A model generated the notes under the pieces. That model was not told where the DNA came from and searched no databases. It saw only the letters and a list, made by a program, of their open reading frames with translations. From Acidobacteriota bacterium (lineage in GTDB: Bacteria > Acidobacteriota > Blastocatellia > Pyrinomonadales > Pyrinomonadaceae): DNA of 64,000 bases. Each line of letters starts with the position of its first letter. Positions within the stretch are counted from its first letter, which is position 1. The DNA lies in the NCBI GenBank assembly GCA_019639155.1, contig JAHBSJ010000012.1:1-64000 (forward strand), written 5' to 3'. Of the stretch, positions 57,129 to 64,000 are shown in pieces. Position numbers and translations under genes: made by a program.

Positions 57129-58424
57129 TCAGATCTCAGTGCCGTCAGCAATAACGGCATTTTTTGGCACTATGATGATGCCGTCGCGAATATAGATCGA
57201 GCCGTCAGGTGCGTCGTAGTTCTCTATATTTTCACGATTTATCAGCTTAACGTTGCTGCCGATACGGACGTTCTTGTCAAGTATCGCCTTCCGAATGACG
57301 CAATTCGTCCCAATTCCGATGTGTGGCCGTTTCAGCCGCATGTTGGTTTCGATCTCGCTGAGCGATTCAAAAAAATCAGAGCCCATGACGATAGAGCTGT
57401 CCACTTCGACGCCGTTGTCGATACGGCTTCGCAGCCCGATGATCGACCGTCGAACCTTTACGCCGTTCAGGATACAGCCCTCTGAGACCATCGAATCGTC
57501 AATGTCGCAATCATGGAGTTTCGAAGGCGGCAGATAACGGCTGCGTGTGTAGATGGGCGCGGTCGTGTCAAAGAAGTTGAATCGCGGCAGAGGCGTCGCC
57601 AGATCGAGATTCGCCTCGTAGAAAGCCTTTATCGTCCCAATGTCTTCCCAATAGTCCTTGAATAAATGGGCAACAACGCGGTATTGGTCGATCGCGGCCG
57701 GAATTATCTCTCGCCCGAAATCGACCCACGAGTTGTCGGTTTTCAACAGATCGACTAGCTTCTTCACGTCAAATACGTAGATGCCCATTGACGCCAGATA
57801 TGGCCGGTTAATGGCTTCGGCGGATGAAAGCCCGAAATTCGTAGTGTCAACCCGCATTTCGTGAAGGGCGTCGCCTGTCGGTTTTTCGCGAAACTGCACG
57901 ATCTCGCCGTCAGAATTCGTTTTCAGGAGGCCAAAGCCTTCAGCCTCGTCCTCGCGGCACGGGACTACCGAAATAGTAACGTCCGCACCGGAATCGGTGT
58001 GCCGCTTGAGGAAATCGCGATAGTCCATTCTATAAAGATGGTCGCCCGAGAGTATAAGGAGCGTATCGACCTTCAGATCCTGAATATGCGGCAGCATCTG
58101 CCTGACCGCGTCTGCTGTCCCCTGAAACCAATCGGGATGTTCCTTTGTTTGCTCGGCGGCCAGAACTTCCACAAAGCCTGTCGAAAAACGCGAAAATCTG
58201 TAAGTCCTTGAGATATGACGATTTAACGACGCCGAATTGAACTGTGTAAGAACGAATATTTGCGTCAACTCAGAGTTGATGCAGTTCGAGACCGGCACAT
58301 CGATCAGGCGGTACGTCCCGCCAAGCGGAACCGCCGGCTTTGACCTTTCCCGCGTCAGCGGGAACAGACGAGAGCCCGCTCCGCCGCCCAGTATCACCGT
58401 TACAACATTGTCGTATCGCCCCAT
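57129..58424 (-). CDS. glgC: Glucose-1-phosphate adenylyltransferase
   Basis: Makes ADP-glucose for glycogen synthesis. The 431-residue protein has [24 protein letters not shown] (13-36), the GTADAVRQ substrate segment (near 100), [17 protein letters not shown] (near 120-136) and a left-handed beta-helix C-terminal domain. Length matches bacterial GlgC. No other glg gene is beside it. A triple AATAGTG repeat directly abuts the start codon. Confidence 0.96.
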   Translation of the reverse strand: MGRYDNVVTVILGGGAGSRLFPLTRERSKPAVPLGGTYRLIDVPVSNCINSELTQIFVLTQFNSASLNRHISRTYRFSRFSTGFVEVLAAEQTKEHPDWFQGTADAVRQMLPHIQDLKVDTLLILSGDHLYRMDYRDFLKRHTDSGADVTISVVPCREDEAEGFGLLKTNSDGEIVQFREKPTGDALHEMRVDTTNFGLSSAEAINRPYLASMGIYVFDVKKLVDLLKTDNSWVDFGREIIPAAIDQYRVVAHLFKDYWEDIGTIKAFYEANLDLATPLPRFNFFDTTAPIYTRSRYLPPSKLHDCDIDDSMVSEGCILNGVKVRRSIIGLRSRIDNGVEVDSSIVMGSDFFESLSEIETNMRLKRPHIGIGTNCVIRKAILDKNVRIGSNVKLINRENIENYDAPDGSIYIRDGIIIVPKNAVIADGTEI

Positions 58425-58445
58425 AATAGTGAATAGTGAATAGTG
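58425..58445. repeat. Tandem heptamer repeat in the glgC-mtgA gap
   Basis: Three perfect tandem copies of AATAGTG (58425-58431, 58432-58438, 58439-58445) begin at the base next to the glgC start codon. They take the place of the ribosome binding region of glgC, and no Shine-Dalgarno sequence is seen there. Confidence 0.8.
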
Positions 58446-58517
58446 GTAAGTGATTAGTCAAGGAAACCGAGCAGACCTTGACTATTTGCGGTTTACAATT
58501 CACGATTTACTAACCGA

Positions 58518-59279
58518 ATGTGGAAGATCGTCAAAACACTATTTCTGATATTCATCGGCGGCATTGCGGTTTGGCTGCTGTTCGAGGTGATCACTTTTCC
58601 GTCGATCTCAGCTCTTCGTGCAGATAATCCGACAACAACGTCATTTATAGAAAACCGCCTTCAAGAGGCTGCCGCAGAAGGGCGAGAACCGCGTAAATTC
58701 ATGTTGTGGACCCCGATCGAGCAGATCAGCCCGAACCTGCAGCGTGCAGTCATTGCCGGCGAGGACGCGAGGTTTTTCGAACACAACGGTTTTGACTGGG
58801 AAGCGATACAAAAGGCGTGGGACGAAGCAGTGAAAGAAGGCGAACGCGAGGCGAAAGCCGAGGGCGACTTTGACCCGAACAGCTGGATTCCGACGATGCC
58901 CTCGTTCAAACGCGGTGCGTCAACGATCACCCAGCAGCTCGCCAAGAATTTGTTCCTGTCAGAGGACCGCAATTTCCTCCGCAAAGGCCGCGAAGCGGTC
59001 TATACCTATTTTCTGGAACGAAATCTGTCAAAAAAGCGCATCCTCGAGATCTATCTTAACGTCATCGAATGGGGCGACGGCGTTTATGGGGCCGAGGCGG
59101 CTGCGCGAACATACTTTAACAAGAGTGCGTCTAACTTGACCCGCGATGAAGCGGCGTTCCTTGCGGCGATGGTACCGAGCCCGCTCAACGTATTCAATCC
59201 GCAAAAGAACCGCAAACGCGTCGTCCGCCGTCAGCGAGTTCTGATGAAATATATGAACTCAGTCAAACTCGCGTATTGA
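58518..59279 (+). CDS. mtgA: Monofunctional peptidoglycan transglycosylase
   Basis: A 253-residue GT51 enzyme that polymerises lipid II into glycan strands. One N-terminal helix (about 4-24); catalytic glutamate E82 in GEDARFFEH (81-89); GASTITQQLAKNLFL (133-147); and the RILEIYLNVIEWGDGVYGAEAAA motif. Between the first two motifs a charged insertion of about 25 residues (104-130, Glu/Lys-rich, then NSWIPTMPSFK) lengthens a segment usually short. Divergent from glgC. Confidence 0.93.
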   Translation: MWKIVKTLFLIFIGGIAVWLLFEVITFPSISALRADNPTTTSFIENRLQEAAAEGREPRKFMLWTPIEQISPNLQRAVIAGEDARFFEHNGFDWEAIQKAWDEAVKEGEREAKAEGDFDPNSWIPTMPSFKRGASTITQQLAKNLFLSEDRNFLRKGREAVYTYFLERNLSKKRILEIYLNVIEWGDGVYGAEAAARTYFNKSASNLTRDEAAFLAAMVPSPLNVFNPQKNRKRVVRRQRVLMKYMNSVKLAY

Positions 59280-59315
59280 CAAATGGTGCATAATTGAACC
59301 GGGGGAGAACACTAA

Positions 59316-59912
59316 ATGAAAGTAATTGCTCTATTTGCGGTAATGGTTTGCGTTGCAACGGTCGGCCTGTCAACGTCCCTTTTTGATGTAACTCGGCATA
59401 ACTCGAACGTATGGCCCGATGTTCAGGACGACGTTAAGATGCCGGGCATCGTGATACTTGGCAAGGGCTCGAAACTCGGAGGCGTTCGTTTCGACCACGT
59501 CAGCCACAACGGCGGTACATACAGCATTTCGGGCACCGGCCCTATCGGCTGTACGGAATGTCACCACGCCGCACGTCCGGCTTCTGAAATTGCCAAACAT
59601 CCTCCGTTAAAGACCGCATGGCCTGCGGATCGGACGACCACATTGACGGCAGACCTTTTCGCCAAAGACGCCGCAGCAGCAGGCGTTGCTAAGTGTGCCG
59701 ACTGTCACGCTTCTGCCGGCGAAAAGCCGAAACTGCTTGAAAAGATTCCTGAGATCAAGCATGAATCGAGCGCCGCGATGATATCTCTGAATAACCAGCA
59801 GGCCATGCACCGTAGCTGTGCCGGCTGCCACACCGAATACAAAAAGACCCATCCTCAGTCCAAAGCACCGACGGCAATGCAGTGCGTCATGTGCCATAAG
59901 AAGGGAACTTAG
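59316..59912 (+). CDS. Tetraheme class III cytochrome c
   Basis: A 198-residue exported protein (signal about 1-20) with four CXXCH sites at 79-83, 127-131, 168-172 and 190-194, plus several extra histidines (H61, H64, H84, H149, H165) that could be distal ligands. It fits the cytochrome c3/c7 type of small periplasmic electron carriers. GGGGGAG upstream is a good ribosome binding site. No redox enzyme gene is adjacent. Confidence 0.88.
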   Translation: MKVIALFAVMVCVATVGLSTSLFDVTRHNSNVWPDVQDDVKMPGIVILGKGSKLGGVRFDHVSHNGGTYSISGTGPIGCTECHHAARPASEIAKHPPLKTAWPADRTTTLTADLFAKDAAAAGVAKCADCHASAGEKPKLLEKIPEIKHESSAAMISLNNQQAMHRSCAGCHTEYKKTHPQSKAPTAMQCVMCHKKGT

Positions 59913-59950
59913 GCGAGTAGAGGAGAAAGGGAGTAGAGGAGTAGAAGAAA
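59913..59950. repeat. GGAGTAGA repeat tract after the tetraheme cytochrome
   Basis: A purine-rich tract starts with GAGTAGAGGA and contains two tandem GGAGTAGA octamers (59930-59945). This 16-base stretch is identical to 51433-51448. It lies between the cytochrome stop codon and a hairpin. Confidence 0.7.
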
Positions 59951-59981
59951 AAGAGCGTCGCGGATCACTCGCAACGCTCTT
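59948..59981 (-). terminator. Terminator of the S46 peptidase gene
   Basis: AAGAGCGT (59951-59958) pairs with ACGCTCTT (59973-59980), with three further inner pairs. On the minus strand the hairpin is followed by TTTTTCTT, a good T tract. It may also slow plus-strand transcription from the cytochrome gene, but the T run there is poor. Confidence 0.7.
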
Positions 59982-60011
59982 ATTTAATATGAAGCTTGAA
60001 TAAGCGAACTA

Positions 60012-62180
60012 TTACTTCTTCTTGCCTCCGACGACCGTCATTTCATCAACCACCCACTTCGCGTTGCCGAACTTCTCAGTAACGAAAAGCACGTAGCGGA
60101 TATCGACAGAGATCGTGCGGTTCTTTTCGGGGTCATAGTAGAAATCGTTGCCGAGTCCCTCATAGTTCCCGTCAAAGCAGACGCCGACAAGATGGCCGTT
60201 CGCGTCAAGGATCGGGCTGCCGCTGTTGCCGCCGATGATGTCGGTCGTCGAAATGAAGTTCACGACAACTGAATCGCCGGTTCCGTATGCACCGAAATCG
60301 CGTGCATTATGGAGCTGACGCAGTTTTTCAGGAACGTCCCACGGATTGATGCCCGTCTCTTTTTCGAACATTCCCTTCATTGTCGTCAGCGGCGAGCGGA
60401 ATTCCGCTTCACGCGACTGATAGCCTTTCACATGGCCGTACGTGAAACGCAGGGTCGAGTTCGCGTCCGGATAGACCGTCGCGACGCCTTTCATTTCCGT
60501 CAATGCCTGCATATAAAGCAGACGCAGCCGGTCGATCTGCGAAGCGAACTTCTGCGAGCGGGCATTCACTGCATTTCTCTCGGCGATGATGCCTCGAACA
60601 AAGTCCTTGATCTTTTCGCGTTCCGGATTGAAGTCCATCGTCTGCGGGCCGTAAAGCCCGGCAATGCGTTCCGGATTCGCGTAATAGCCGTTAGCGATGG
60701 TGTTGGCAAATTCAGCCTCAGCATCGCGGCGGGCTTTGCCTCTTAACGATCCAAAGAGATCCTCCGCGGCCTTGAACTTCTGACCTGCAGGCAGATTGTC
60801 GAATTCGCGGAAGAAGAACTTCAGCATCTCCAATTCGTGAGCAGCTTCGCGGCCTTCGAAAGCCTTTTTGACCTCTTCAAGCTTTGCGGCACGCTTCTCG
60901 TTATCAAGCACCTGATTGGCTGCAATAGCCTGAAACACGAGTCCGAGAACTGTCATCGAGTTCGGATCGGGGAAACGGCGCATTATGACGTCACGCATCT
61001 GCGCGGCGTTGGATTCTTCCGAAAGAGCTTTCAATTCAGAAAGCACCGTCCCGTACTTCTGCTGGCGAGCGGGATTTGCAGCGATCCACGCTGCGAGCTT
61101 TGCTTCCTCAGCTTCGCGCATCTCGACCACACGTGAACGCTTCAGCCGCAGGTGGCCGCCGCCGAAAGCCTTACGCGAATTGTCAAAACTCGCGATGTCC
61201 GACTGCAGTGCAATACGCTTTTCGTCATCCGTTTCGCCGACCTTGCGAAGGCTGTTGCCGAGAGCGTCAAGCCAGCGTTCGAGGAAAGGGAAGTTGGCGT
61301 CGCGGGCATATTTCATTGACCAGCTTTCGCGATAGCGTGTGGTCGAGCCCGGATAGCCGAGCACGAAAACGAAATCACCGTCCTTCACGCCCGCGATGCT
61401 CGTGGTGAGGTGCTTTTTCGGCTTGTACGGGACGTTGTTCACCGAATAGTCGGCGGATGTTCCGTCCGGTGCGGTGTACGCACGCAGGAACGTGAAATCG
61501 CCCGTGTGACGCGTCCATTCGAAATTGTCCGGATCGCCGCCGAATACGCCGATGTTCCTGGGCGGCGCGTAAACTACGCGGATGTCCTTGATCTGCTTTG
61601 TCTGATAAAGGAAATAAAAGAAACCGCTGTTGAGCATCTGAATGCGGACATTCGAGCCGGCGGGAGCCTTTGCCTGCTCGGCTGCCAGCAGGTCGTCGGT
61701 ATTCTTTTTGAGTGCCGCGGCAAGAGCGTCGCCGCTCAGATTTGCGGTGCCGGCCTTGATCTTTGCAGTCACGTCCTCGCTGCGTTCGGTGATGAAAATC
61801 GAATAGCCTTTCGCGGGTATCTCGCCGGCACGGCTGTCCGTACGAAAACCGTTCTCGACGAGGTCGTTCTCGGGTGTAGATGCCGAAACCAGTGCGTCAA
61901 AAGCACAATGGTGATTTGTCAGTATCAGCCCCTGCGGCGAAACGAATTCGGCACTGCAGCCGATGCTGAGACGGATAACTGCGTCCGTCAGGCCGCCGCC
62001 CGCGGGATTATAAATATCTGTCGGTTTGATCTTCAATCCCTTGGCCTTGAGCGGCAGCGAGCCGATCTGTCCCGGGGCGAACATTCCTTCGTCGAACCGG
62101 GCGAAGACGGAAGAAACTGATGTGAACGCGATCGCGAAAACCGCGAACGCTGCAACTAAGCGATTTGATCGAATATGCAT
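60012..62180 (-). CDS. S46 family peptidase (DPP7/DPP11-type)
   Basis: A 722-residue exported serine peptidase (signal about 1-28). The chymotrypsin-like catalytic parts are split as in the S46 family: LTNHHCAF near 87-94 with the catalytic histidine, and NSGSPILDANGHLVG near 670 with the serine. The middle is a large helical domain. Known members remove dipeptides from peptide N-termini, with specificity for hydrophobic or acidic penultimate residues; the specificity residue was not assigned. The ATG at 62180 directly precedes the signal sequence; the frame is open back to 62264 through a terminator. Confidence 0.92.
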   Translation of the reverse strand: MHIRSNRLVAAFAVFAIAFTSVSSVFARFDEGMFAPGQIGSLPLKAKGLKIKPTDIYNPAGGGLTDAVIRLSIGCSAEFVSPQGLILTNHHCAFDALVSASTPENDLVENGFRTDSRAGEIPAKGYSIFITERSEDVTAKIKAGTANLSGDALAAALKKNTDDLLAAEQAKAPAGSNVRIQMLNSGFFYFLYQTKQIKDIRVVYAPPRNIGVFGGDPDNFEWTRHTGDFTFLRAYTAPDGTSADYSVNNVPYKPKKHLTTSIAGVKDGDFVFVLGYPGSTTRYRESWSMKYARDANFPFLERWLDALGNSLRKVGETDDEKRIALQSDIASFDNSRKAFGGGHLRLKRSRVVEMREAEEAKLAAWIAANPARQQKYGTVLSELKALSEESNAAQMRDVIMRRFPDPNSMTVLGLVFQAIAANQVLDNEKRAAKLEEVKKAFEGREAAHELEMLKFFFREFDNLPAGQKFKAAEDLFGSLRGKARRDAEAEFANTIANGYYANPERIAGLYGPQTMDFNPEREKIKDFVRGIIAERNAVNARSQKFASQIDRLRLLYMQALTEMKGVATVYPDANSTLRFTYGHVKGYQSREAEFRSPLTTMKGMFEKETGINPWDVPEKLRQLHNARDFGAYGTGDSVVVNFISTTDIIGGNSGSPILDANGHLVGVCFDGNYEGLGNDFYYDPEKNRTISVDIRYVLFVTEKFGNAKWVVDEMTVVGGKKK

Positions 62181-62248
62181 ATTTTGTTGACCTGCCTGGA
62201 AATTAGAATAATGAGCGTAAACGAAAATAATATCAGCAGTTAGGGAAA

Positions 62249-62282
62249 GAAAAAAACGAGCCATTCAATAGAATGGCTCGTT
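62249..62282 (-). terminator. Terminator of the M23 peptidase gene
   Basis: A perfect 11-base-pair stem (62255-62265 with 62272-62282) and six-base loop, followed on the minus strand by a run of T. It separates the M23 gene from the S46 gene on the same strand. Confidence 0.85.
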
Positions 62283-62306
62283 CAGCAAAAAAGTTTGCAG
62301 TTAAAT

Positions 62307-63104
62307 TTAGTTGGACGTCATGACGGTTTCAGATGGCAAAAACCGACGCGGATCGATCGGGCGGTCGTTGATACGCACTTCGTAGTGCAGATGCGGTCCC
62401 GTCGAGCGTCCCGTTGAACCGACCTGACCTATCTGTTGGCCGCGAGTGACGGTGTCGCCGACAGCTACCTCGATCTTGGAAAGATGCCCGTAACGCGTGA
62501 TCACGCCGTTGCCGTGGTCGATGTCGATGACATTACCGTAGCCGCCATTGTAGCCGGCTTTAACCACAGTGCCGCCGCCGGGAGCTACGATCGGATCGCC
62601 GCGTTCACCGTCAACGTCCAGCCCTGCGTGAAACTCATACGAGCGGCCGCCGAAAGGATTTCTGCGAAAGCCGAATTCGTTGTTCACCTTGCCGTTCGCT
62701 GGCCAGGCATTAGGAAGGAAACCTTCTTCCAACGTTTCCGTTGCCTCGCGAATCCGAGCCTCGATATCGGACTCGTTATCGTTCGTGTTCTCATCGAACG
62801 GTCCGCCGCTGTTGATGGCGAGCTCGCCAACCTCGATCGCGGCCTCGACCGGCTCCGAGGTTTCGGTTCCGTTAAGCAGAGCCATTTGCATTGCCGCCGG
62901 GCCTTCGTTCACGACCTTAGCGAACACGGGAATTGCCGCAGCGGTGCCTAGTGCAAGTGCTGCTGAGGTGAAAACCAACGATAAAATTATTCCAAAAGTG
63001 CCGAAATGGACGAGGCTTTTAGACACCTCTACCCGTTTAATAAAGACTCTGTTCTTATTTTTGCGTGTTAAAAGAAAAGCGTATGCCTTGTCGTTCTTTT
63101 GCAT
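62307..63104 (-). CDS. M23 family metallopeptidase (LytM-type)
   Basis: A 265-residue envelope peptidase likely to cut peptidoglycan cross-bridges. One N-terminal helix (about 33-60) anchors it; an acidic linker (about 80-130) precedes the LytM domain (about 150-245). The zinc site is complete: H159 and D163 (HAGLD), H207 (YGHLS) and H238/H240 (GPHLHYE), so it is probably active rather than a regulatory pseudo-enzyme such as EnvC. A long leader with a hairpin precedes it. Monocistronic. Confidence 0.92.
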   Translation of the reverse strand: MQKNDKAYAFLLTRKNKNRVFIKRVEVSKSLVHFGTFGIILSLVFTSAALALGTAAAIPVFAKVVNEGPAAMQMALLNGTETSEPVEAAIEVGELAINSGGPFDENTNDNESDIEARIREATETLEEGFLPNAWPANGKVNNEFGFRRNPFGGRSYEFHAGLDVDGERGDPIVAPGGGTVVKAGYNGGYGNVIDIDHGNGVITRYGHLSKIEVAVGDTVTRGQQIGQVGSTGRSTGPHLHYEVRINDRPIDPRRFLPSETVMTSN

Positions 63105-63373
63105 TATGCTTTAAAGCTCCTAGCAATGATCTCACACCACAGTTCCAGCGCTGTGATGTGGGGAATCACGTATGGATAAGCCGCTAGCGACTAACGCGAA
63201 ACCAACAGACAAGAGTCAATTGTGTGAGAAACTCTCGCCTAAGAGAAAAGAAAATTCCCCCTTCAGCTTCCGTTCATTCGATAATGCAAAATGAAACGGA
63301 TACTAAATAACACCACAAAACCGAGCTTTTAGCAAACTGGCAGAGACCGGCAAGAGTCCCCCAAAAGAAATGT
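63105..63373 (-). promoter_or_regulatory. 269-base leader region of the M23 peptidase gene, with hairpin
   Basis: No reading frame was seen in this gap. On the minus strand, 29 bases before the ATG, there is a ten-base-pair hairpin (63160-63151 with 63142-63133, one G-U pair, eight-base loop) just upstream of AGGAG (63121-63117). Another pair of short G/C blocks lies near 63330-63360. Cell-wall peptidase genes elsewhere carry c-di-AMP riboswitches, but I could not match that consensus here. Confidence 0.4.
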
Positions 63374-63577
63374 CTATTTAGATTTCCCGCTCTTCTCCTT
63401 CATTCCTTTCCATACCTGCATTGCTACGAAGATGAAAAGCAGGAGGAACGCGAGCACGATGATCGCCTTGATGGCGAACGATATAAGTCCCACGAACGAT
63501 ATGAGAGCCTTGAGGAGGGCGATGAAAAGGGCGATCAGAACCAAAATGCTGCCGCCGAGTGATGCTGCGTTTAACAT
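63374..63577 (-). CDS. Small membrane protein of unknown function
   Basis: A 67-residue protein with two hydrophobic segments (about 5-28 and 31-56) and a basic tail (KGMKEKSGKSK). GGGAG seven bases before the ATG supports translation. It lies 15 bases after the gene at 63593 on the same strand, so is probably co-transcribed with it. No family is recognised. Confidence 0.65.
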   Translation of the reverse strand: MLNAASLGGSILVLIALFIALLKALISFVGLISFAIKAIIVLAFLLLFIFVAMQVWKGMKEKSGKSK

Positions 63578-63592
63578 ACTACTACTCCCGTA

Positions 63593-64000
63593 TTATACAT
63601 CTTTCCAACTGCCGGAACGCGTACGGTCGGCAAAACTTGCATGCGATACGTTTGGCTCATTGAACGGCGCCGACCCGTAAGTGAGTCCGCCGGTGTTGCC
63701 GACGTTTATCGGGTCACTTTTGGCCGTAGGTTTGAAAAGAAGTCCCTTCAAAACGTAGACTCCCAGGAATATCAACGCTACCGGTAAGATCCCGCGGATC
63801 AGGAACGACAGGTCGATCACCCGTTGGAGCAGGAATGCCGAGCCCAAAACTACCAACGCGCCGCCCCAAAGCTTTGGATTGCCAGAGAATCTCTTTACGA
63901 GGATGTCATCCGCCACATCAGGCGTCAGGCCCGAACGTATCATTTGAGCGGTTCGCCATGCGTCAAGTGCGGCAAAGAACCACATCCCGATAAAGCCCAG
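63593..64000 (-). CDS. Membrane protein with LiaF-like helix pair (N-terminus outside window)
   Basis: The frame stays open to the window edge (upstream residues read LGFIG before the first methionine at 63985), so the gene is probably cut. The visible 130-plus residues hold an N-terminal segment LDAWRTAQMIRSGL, two or three helices with GGALVVLGSAFLLQRVIDLSFLIRGILPVALIFLGVYVL-like spacing, and a polar C-terminus (about 90-130). The repeat of GGxLxxLG and LPxxLIxLGVYxL resembles the LiaI/LiaF membrane region (DUF5668-like). Likely co-transcribed with the small membrane protein gene. Confidence 0.65.
   Translation of the reverse strand: MGFIGMWFFAALDAWRTAQMIRSGLTPDVADDILVKRFSGNPKLWGGALVVLGSAFLLQRVIDLSFLIRGILPVALIFLGVYVLKGLLFKPTAKSDPINVGNTGGLTYGSAPFNEPNVSHASFADRTRSGSWKDV

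Noticed and set aside
63105..63373. A c-di-AMP (ydaO) riboswitch before the M23 peptidase gene.
   Set aside because: Expected from gene context, and a GGGGGAA block is present, but the remaining consensus blocks could not be found in order.

Overview
The window is chromosomal DNA from a free-living, respiring Gram-negative bacterium, most likely an Acidobacteriota of the Blastocatellia/Pyrinomonadales kind. The lineage call rests on a VWFA-related acidobacterial-type secreted protein (55901-57115), an alternative complex III cluster joined to a caa3 oxidase cluster, several multiheme cytochromes c, an S46 peptidase and Lol-type outer-membrane genes. It is inferred from gene content; there is no rRNA gene in the window. 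Genes are dense, with no gap above 300 bases. No tRNA, rRNA, CRISPR array, prophage or insertion sequence was seen.

Layout. 1-5.8 kb: a secreted multidomain protein in its own terminator-bounded unit, then asd, an AI-2E-type permease gene and purB, with a DUF4870-type gene convergent. 5.8-11 kb: purS-purQ, a DedA/GHMP-kinase pair on the minus strand, a GT9 glycosyltransferase and a ROK protein. 11.2-24.7 kb: the centrepiece, actA-F, a single-helix protein, a Sco protein, then coxB-A-C-D. Electrons would pass from quinol through ACIII to the cytochrome c domain fused to CoxB and on to oxygen, without a bc1 complex. 24.9-27.6 kb: a Lol-like module (lipoprotein, LolD-like ATPase, a 36-residue membrane microprotein, LolA-like carrier). 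27.7-30.5 kb: a radical SAM enzyme, a membrane protein, a histone-H1-tail-like protein and a VIT-family transporter.

30.5-35.3 kb: a minus-strand unit (TlpA-like, GH15, pyk) divergent from a NifU/BFD Fe-S scaffold. 35.35-44.45 kb: one long co-directional unit: CNNM/CorC-type protein, octaheme cytochrome, small membrane protein, beta-propeller lipoprotein, eno, gpmI, GT9 and tdk. 44.5-52.4 kb: a lipoprotein, a Kef-type antiporter, a secreted unknown, uvrC, a Sua5-type enzyme and an ArnT-like glycosyltransferase. 52.4-59.9 kb: a Gfo/Idh oxidoreductase, serine hydrolase, ChrA, VWFA protein, glgC, mtgA and a tetraheme cytochrome. 60-64 kb: an S46 peptidase, an M23 peptidase with a 269-base structured leader, and two small membrane proteins, the last cut by the window edge.

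The most notable items are the structured leader before actA, the Lol-like module with its microprotein, the octaheme/membrane/propeller trio, the altered active-site motif in gpmI, and a 16-bp direct repeat shared by two loci 8.5 kb apart, one of them inside a reading frame. Most glycolysis and purine genes here are ordinary housekeeping genes. Promoters and RNA structures were found by eye and are tentative.
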